This document shows, in pieces, positions 7,189-10,806 of a stretch of 10,806 nt of DNA (the stretch's first letter is position 1; every line of letters begins with the position of its first letter). The notes below the pieces were generated by a model. That model searched no databases. It was not told the origin of the DNA and worked only from the letters and a program-made list of their open reading frames with translations. The stretch is from Bacteroidota bacterium (GTDB taxonomy: Bacteria; Bacteroidota; Bacteroidia; Flavobacteriales; Flavobacteriaceae). The DNA is taken from the NCBI GenBank assembly GCA_018656255.1, contig JABHYI010000280.1, positions 1 to 10,806 on the forward strand, read 5' to 3'. The translations under genes were made by a program, and so were the position numbers.

Positions 7189-8355
7189 TTAGTAGGTGAT
7201 GATTTTTACAGATTGCCCGTCTTTTACGCTTCGAGCTCCCTCTTCAATAATTTGATCTCCGTCCTTTAGGCCTGACAAGACCTCGATGCTATTTCCTTGT
7301 TTTTTTCCTGTTTCAATAATCACACGGCTAGCCACTGCTTTGTCTTGATTTATTTGTTTTAGAATGTAGATATATTGTTCTCCTTGTGCATTTTCAGAAA
7401 TAATACTTTGTGGTATCACAATAGCATTTTTATTTGTGTAGTCGTTAATTTTTAATCGTGCAGTTAAGTTAGGCTTGATATTGTTTTTCTTGTTTTCTAC
7501 CTCGATTTCAGCCTTAAATGTTCGGTTATTAGGATTTATAAAACTTCCTGTTTGGCTTATTGTTGTCTCTAGGGTTTCTCCTAGTACAGGAAAGGAAACC
7601 TCAACTTGTTTCCCTACTATGACACTGGTTATATATGTTTCTGGCACATCAGCCTTTACATACATATTCTCTAAACTCACAATCCTAAGTATTGCTGTTA
7701 GTCCTGGGGCTACCACATTTCCTTTCTCTGTAATGATATCATCAATAGTACCAGAAAAAGGAGCCTTAATACTTGCTTTGGCTACTTGTTGTTGCATAGA
7801 GTTAACCGCTTTTACTTGTCCATCATAAGCTGTTTTTGCTTGAAGGTATTGTATTTCGCTACCAATGTTTTGACTCCATAGGCGCTCCTGTCTCTCAAAA
7901 GTTGTTTTGGCAAGTACTAACTGCACCTGCATTTGTGCCAATGATTGGCTCATGCCACCATCATCTATAGTAGCAAGAAGCTGTCCTTTTGTTACGCGTT
8001 GGCCTTTTGTTACATGTACTTTCTTTAAAATGCCACCCATTTCTGGGGTGATTAGAATGTTTTGATCTGTTTCTACACTTGCTTGCAATTCAACATAATG
8101 TTTGAAAACTGTCCTACTTGCTATAAAAGAAGTTATTAAAGGCATGTTTTTTTCTGGATTTAATGCTGCCAGAGCCTTATCTAATGATTTTATTTGCGTA
8201 TTTATTTCTTGTTGTTGTAATACAATCTTGTCACGTCTTTTTTGGATTGCTTCCGCGTTTTCAGAGGCTATTACCTCTTGGATAGTTTCTTGTTTTTGGT
8301 CTGCGCAGCTAGTAAGTAAAACTGTGATGGTTAGTAGTGTGATTATTTTTCTCAT
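7189..8355 (-). CDS. RND efflux adaptor (HlyD/AcrA-type membrane fusion lipoprotein)
   Basis: Periplasmic adaptor that bridges the RND pump and the outer membrane channel. The 388-residue product starts with a lipoprotein signal peptide ending LLTSC, so C17 should be lipidated. Residues about 26-65 are charged, heptad-like and probably coiled coil, an extra segment ahead of the usual fold. The first half of the barrel-sandwich (lipoyl) domain is near 100-131 (PEMGGILKKVHVTKGQRV), the alpha-helical hairpin about 135-194 (Gln-rich, LWSQNIGSEIQYLQAK), and the second lipoyl half from 195 (SIKAPFSGTIDDI). A beta-barrel domain (VKADVPETYITSVIVGKQV) and a membrane-proximal domain ending GLKDGDQIIEEGARSVKDG follow. 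It sits between the tolC-like gene (24 nt upstream) and the pump gene (12 nt downstream), all in one direction, so assignment to this pump is firm. Confidence 0.96.
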   Translation of the reverse strand: MRKIITLLTITVLLTSCADQKQETIQEVIASENAEAIQKRRDKIVLQQQEINTQIKSLDKALAALNPEKNMPLITSFIASRTVFKHYVELQASVETDQNILITPEMGGILKKVHVTKGQRVTKGQLLATIDDGGMSQSLAQMQVQLVLAKTTFERQERLWSQNIGSEIQYLQAKTAYDGQVKAVNSMQQQVAKASIKAPFSGTIDDIITEKGNVVAPGLTAILRIVSLENMYVKADVPETYITSVIVGKQVEVSFPVLGETLETTISQTGSFINPNNRTFKAEIEVENKKNNIKPNLTARLKINDYTNKNAIVIPQSIISENAQGEQYIYILKQINQDKAVASRVIIETGKKQGNSIEVLSGLKDGDQIIEEGARSVKDGQSVKIITY

Positions 8356-8379
8356 AATTGGTTGTAGTGCTATTTAATC

Positions 8380-9816
8380 TTAGTATTTGTTTTTAATGTC
8401 TTCTACAGACATCCTTAAATTTGGAGTGTTTAAAACCGTTTCCATTTCAGCTTTGGCATTTATAATTTCTACCATAGCATTCAAGTGTTGTTGTTGTACA
8501 TTAAATAATTGGCTTTGAGCTTGTCTTAAATCAAAACTTGTTGCCAAACCTTCTTTAAACTTTACCTGGTTTTTATGTTCAATACTTCTGGCTAGGACAA
8601 GGTTTTTTTCAGTGTTTTGATAACGCTCTAGACTGAACTGATAGTTGCTTTTTGCTCTTTCAAAGTCTAGTTTTACACGCTGGATAGTTTGATCAAAATC
8701 TGTTTTCGCTTGGTCTAGGGCTATTTTTGCTTGCTGGTTTCTAGCATTTCTTAGGCCACTAGAGAAAACAGGAACATTTAATGTTATTCCAAAAGCAGAA
8801 GATTGATACCAGTTTTGATCACTACTGAAAAAATCAAACTGATTTCCAAAGCCTGTACTCCCATAATCGATAAAACCATTTAAAGAAGGCATGCCTTGGC
8901 TTTGTTCAAGTTTTAACTCTATCACGCGCTGGTTGGTAAGGTTTTCTGCAAGTTTATAGTCTAGGTTTTTTTCGATTTCCAAGGTGTTGTCCAAAAGGGC
9001 TAAAGAAATGTTATCAGAGGTGAGTCCTTCAAGGGTATTGGTTAACACCACATTTTTATCTACACTAATACCTAAGGTTAGGTTTAATAATTGTTTTGCA
9101 ATATTAGAGGACCTTTGAGCATTACTTAATTGTGTTTTTTCATCCAATAATGTAATTTCTAACTGCTGTATAGCTTGTTGTTCTATAAGGCCGTTTTCAT
9201 AGACCTTTGTTGCCTCAAAGAGATTTTTTTCTACATTAGCAATGTTGTTTTTTGTAATTGCTATAAACGCATCTGCCACTAGCACATTTGCATAGGCCTC
9301 GATAACTTGTTTTCTTACCTCTAGGTTTGTTTTTTCGTTTAGATTTTCATTAAAACTAAGGAGCGATTTTACACCTTCAAGTGCATACAAGTAGCTTCCG
9401 TCAAAAATAAGTTGGGTAAGGGTGGCAGAGGCTCCTAAATTTTGTTTCGTCCCGAAAACGATAGTGACAAAACCCTGAGGCGCAATGGGTGTCCCAGTGG
9501 CCTGTATGCCAAAAAACTCCTCAACTGTATTTATCACACTGGTAGTATTGTCAAAGGCAGCAGCAGGCAATAGCGAAACTCGTTGGCTTAGGTTGTTTTG
9601 GTAAGAAAAATTAGCGTCTATTTGAGGTAGCCCCATTGCTGTGGCTTCCCATTTTCTTTTTAATACCTTAGAGATTTCTCTTCTAGAATTAATAGTTGCA
9701 TAACTACTATCAATTGCAAATGAGATGGCCTGTTGTAAAGAAAAAGAGTAGGTTTTGTCTTGCCCATATCCCTGTAGGCTTACTAAGGCACATAGTATAA
9801 TGATGTATTTTTTCAT
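8380..9816 (-). CDS. TolC-family outer membrane efflux protein
   Basis: Outer membrane channel of the tripartite pump. The 478-residue product has an N-terminal type I signal peptide (about 1-18, MKKYIIILCALVSLQGYG). It is followed by two repeats of the outer-membrane-efflux fold with long, Gln/Asn/Lys-rich helices, as expected for the periplasmic alpha-barrel. Family marks include SLQQAISFAIDSSY near the mature N-terminus, GLPQIDANFSYQNN, and in the second repeat SAFGITLNVPVFSSGLRNARNQQAKIAL (about 337 onwards) and FKEGLATSFDLRQAQSQL. The last is the classic TolC-family block in which the helix pair closes. The ATG (9814-9816) overlaps the tetR stop by one base (TAATG), indicating translational coupling. 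The length is typical of the family. Confidence 0.95.
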   Translation of the reverse strand: MKKYIIILCALVSLQGYGQDKTYSFSLQQAISFAIDSSYATINSRREISKVLKRKWEATAMGLPQIDANFSYQNNLSQRVSLLPAAAFDNTTSVINTVEEFFGIQATGTPIAPQGFVTIVFGTKQNLGASATLTQLIFDGSYLYALEGVKSLLSFNENLNEKTNLEVRKQVIEAYANVLVADAFIAITKNNIANVEKNLFEATKVYENGLIEQQAIQQLEITLLDEKTQLSNAQRSSNIAKQLLNLTLGISVDKNVVLTNTLEGLTSDNISLALLDNTLEIEKNLDYKLAENLTNQRVIELKLEQSQGMPSLNGFIDYGSTGFGNQFDFFSSDQNWYQSSAFGITLNVPVFSSGLRNARNQQAKIALDQAKTDFDQTIQRVKLDFERAKSNYQFSLERYQNTEKNLVLARSIEHKNQVKFKEGLATSFDLRQAQSQLFNVQQQHLNAMVEIINAKAEMETVLNTPNLRMSVEDIKNKY

Positions 9817-10421
9817 TAGTCTTGGTTTGATTGTATCAATTGGTTTAATATGTTTCTACCCTTTGGAGTAACAATTCCACGAAGGTGATATTCTAGGTAC
9901 ATTTCATAAAGTGTTTCACCCTCATACATGGTGTGAGGAAATAACGATTCTTCCTTAATACCTGTTATTCCGTTAAAATATATTCTGGCCACAAATTGCA
10001 CTTCTATATTCTGGCGGTAGAGGTCTTGCTCCAAACCTCTGTTGAGGTTTTTGACAACACATTGTTGCATATACGAAAACTGACGTTGTTTTATGTTATT
10101 GTAAATAGCAGGGTAGTACTTTTGAAGTTGGTAGGTGGGTGATGCCTTCTCTTTTTGCATGTATTGCATCACTCTTTTTTTAATGGCATATAATTCCTGA
10201 ATTGGATTTTGATTTAAATCACAAATAGCATCAATATCATGGCACACCGTCTCAAAGACATGATCTGTAACTACACCAATGATGGTTTCTTTATTGTTAA
10301 AGTGTGTGTAAATGGTTTTTTTAGAAATACCCATTTCTTTGGCAATATCATCCATAGTAACACTCTTGAAACCAAGTTTCATAAAGAGTTCTGTTGCCTT
10401 TAAAATGATATTTTTTTTCAT
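9816..10421 (-). CDS. TetR/AcrR-family transcriptional regulator, likely repressor of the efflux operon
   Basis: A 201-residue one-component regulator. The N-terminal TetR helix-turn-helix is clear: ATELFMKLGFKSVTMDDIA, then MGISKKTIYTHFNNKE, with the recognition helix around residues 32-41. The C-terminal ligand-binding part (about 50-201) is divergent, as usual, so the inducer cannot be predicted. I chose ATG at 10419-10421, giving MKKNIILKATELF. An in-frame TTG at 10440-10442 would add seven residues, but it overlaps the exact -7 promoter element at 10432-10439 and so is unlikely to lie in the mRNA. It is the first gene of the operon and overlaps the tolC-like start by one base. A perfect inverted repeat over its promoter suggests it represses itself and the pump, as AcrR and TtgR do; that role is inferred. 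Confidence 0.94.
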   Translation of the reverse strand: MKKNIILKATELFMKLGFKSVTMDDIAKEMGISKKTIYTHFNNKETIIGVVTDHVFETVCHDIDAICDLNQNPIQELYAIKKRVMQYMQKEKASPTYQLQKYYPAIYNNIKQRQFSYMQQCVVKNLNRGLEQDLYRQNIEVQFVARIYFNGITGIKEESLFPHTMYEGETLYEMYLEYHLRGIVTPKGRNILNQLIQSNQD

Positions 10422-10431
10422 AATTTGGGTG

Positions 10432-10460
10432 CAAATATACAAGGAAACTTAAAAAACAAA
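10432..10460 (-). promoter_or_regulatory. promoter of the tetR efflux operon
   Basis: On the minus strand, TTTG (10457-10460), a 17-nt spacer and TATATTTG (10432-10439) match the Bacteroidota TTTG / TAnnTTTG promoter at the expected spacing. Ten nt separate the -7 element from the tetR ATG, so the leader should be only a few bases long. This is the best promoter match in the window. Confidence 0.75.
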
Positions 10461-10470
10461 AAAAGTTTCC
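10443..10470. promoter_or_regulatory. candidate TetR operator (8-bp perfect inverted repeat)
   Basis: GGAAACTT (10443-10450) and AAGTTTCC (10463-10470) are perfect inverted arms separated by 12 A-rich bases. Half-site centres are 20 bp apart, about two helical turns, which suits a TetR-family dimer or pair of dimers. The repeat encloses the -33 TTTG of the tetR promoter and ends 3 nt from its -7 element, so binding would block RNA polymerase. Confidence 0.65.
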
Positions 10471-10587
10471 AACGTTTAATCTTTTTTTAACATCTACCAA
10501 TCTCTTTTTTTTTGTGATGGGTTATCTTTTGTTAAATCCTAGTTATAAAAGATTGTGAACATCTCCTTTTAATATCTAGTTAATCCT

Positions 10588-10595
10588 TATTTTTG
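10588..10595 (+). promoter_or_regulatory. candidate -7 promoter element of the polyprenyl synthase gene
   Basis: TATTTTTG matches TAnnTTTG and lies 15 nt before the ATG at 10611. The nearest clear TTG upstream (10553-10555) is too far (32 nt) to be a standard -33 element, so support is partial. Confidence 0.45.
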
Positions 10596-10610
10596 AGGAA
10601 ATTTTAAAGT

Positions 10611-10806
10611 ATGGATATTTCAAAATACAGTGATGCTCTAGTTGCACACCTAGCCAACAAGGTTACCTTAAAAGAGCCTGCGTCATTGTATGAACCTATT
10701 GATTACATACTCACTTTGGGAGGGAAACGCCTTCGCCCGGTATTAACTTTAATGAGTGCAGATTTTTTTGGAGGAAATTATACAAAAGCATTAGACGCCT
10801 CTCTTG
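10611..10806 (+). CDS. polyprenyl diphosphate synthase, N-terminal part (runs off the right edge)
   Basis: All-trans isoprenyl diphosphate synthase, which extends allylic diphosphates with isopentenyl diphosphate to make the chains of quinones or other isoprenoids; cytoplasmic. I translated this frame by hand. It starts MDISKYSDALVAHLANKVTL and includes YEPIDYILTLGGKRLRPVLT, where GGKRLRP is the IPP-binding motif common to trans-prenyltransferases. It then continues LMSADFFGGNYTKALDASL to the edge. About 65 of the expected 320-330 codons are present. The Asp-rich motifs lie outside the window, so chain length (farnesyl, geranylgeranyl or octaprenyl) cannot be judged. It is divergent from tetR, with 189 nt between their start codons. 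Confidence 0.93.
   Translation, partial: MDISKYSDALVAHLANKVTLKEPASLYEPIDYILTLGGKRLRPVLTLMSADFFGGNYTKALDASL

Noticed and set aside
8380..9816. TolC-like protein as a lipoprotein through the Cys at residue 9
   Set aside because: The sequence before the Cys is IIL, which does not fit a lipobox (a small residue is needed next to Cys), and the Cys is too early in the hydrophobic core.
10422..10442. Longer tetR product starting at the in-frame TTG (seven extra residues)
   Set aside because: The TTG and following codons coincide with the exact -7 element TATATTTG, so they should lie upstream of the transcription start. The ATG at 10421 gives the standard TetR N-terminus.

Overview
The window looks like ordinary chromosome from a member of the Flavobacteriaceae (phylum Bacteroidota). 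The DNA is AT-rich. Shine-Dalgarno sequences are essentially absent. Several genes are preceded by the Bacteroidota -7 element TAnnTTTG. The proteins resemble flavobacterial versions of Dxs, TadA, AspRS, a TolC/HlyD/RND efflux set and a polyprenyl diphosphate synthase. I base this on recalled family sequences, not on a search.

Layout, left to right. (1) 1-377, minus strand: 5' part of dxs, the first enzyme of the MEP isoprenoid pathway, with a GTG start. (2) 508-957, plus strand: tadA, tRNA adenosine deaminase, divergent from dxs and probably using a TTG start. (3) 969-1001: a strong bidirectional terminator between the convergent tadA and csp. (4) 1015-1206, minus: a CspA-type cold shock protein. 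(5) 1289-3295, minus: aspS followed 6 nt later by a small two-helix membrane protein. (6) 3296-3687: a 392-nt non-coding gap ending in a second strong hairpin terminator. (7) 3688-10421, minus: a four-gene operon of tetR, tolC-like outer membrane factor, HlyD-like lipoprotein adaptor and RND permease, i.e. a complete tripartite efflux pump with its own repressor. (8) 10611 to the end, plus: 5' part of a polyprenyl diphosphate synthase gene, divergent from tetR.

How the parts work together. The RND permease (inner membrane), the lipoprotein adaptor (periplasm) and the TolC-like channel (outer membrane) should form one efflux pump. The TetR protein probably represses the operon by binding a perfect 8-bp inverted repeat that overlaps the tetR promoter. 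The rest is housekeeping: tRNA editing and charging (tadA, aspS), RNA chaperoning (csp) and isoprenoid supply (dxs, polyprenyl synthase).

I see no mobile element, CRISPR array, tRNA, rRNA or defence system, and no convincing new multi-gene system. The most interesting points are an RND permease with two extra predicted membrane helices and a non-AcrB proton-relay signature, the TetR operator candidate, a possibly leaderless dxs mRNA, and an unexplained 392-nt gap whose terminator is better built for the strand with no gene.
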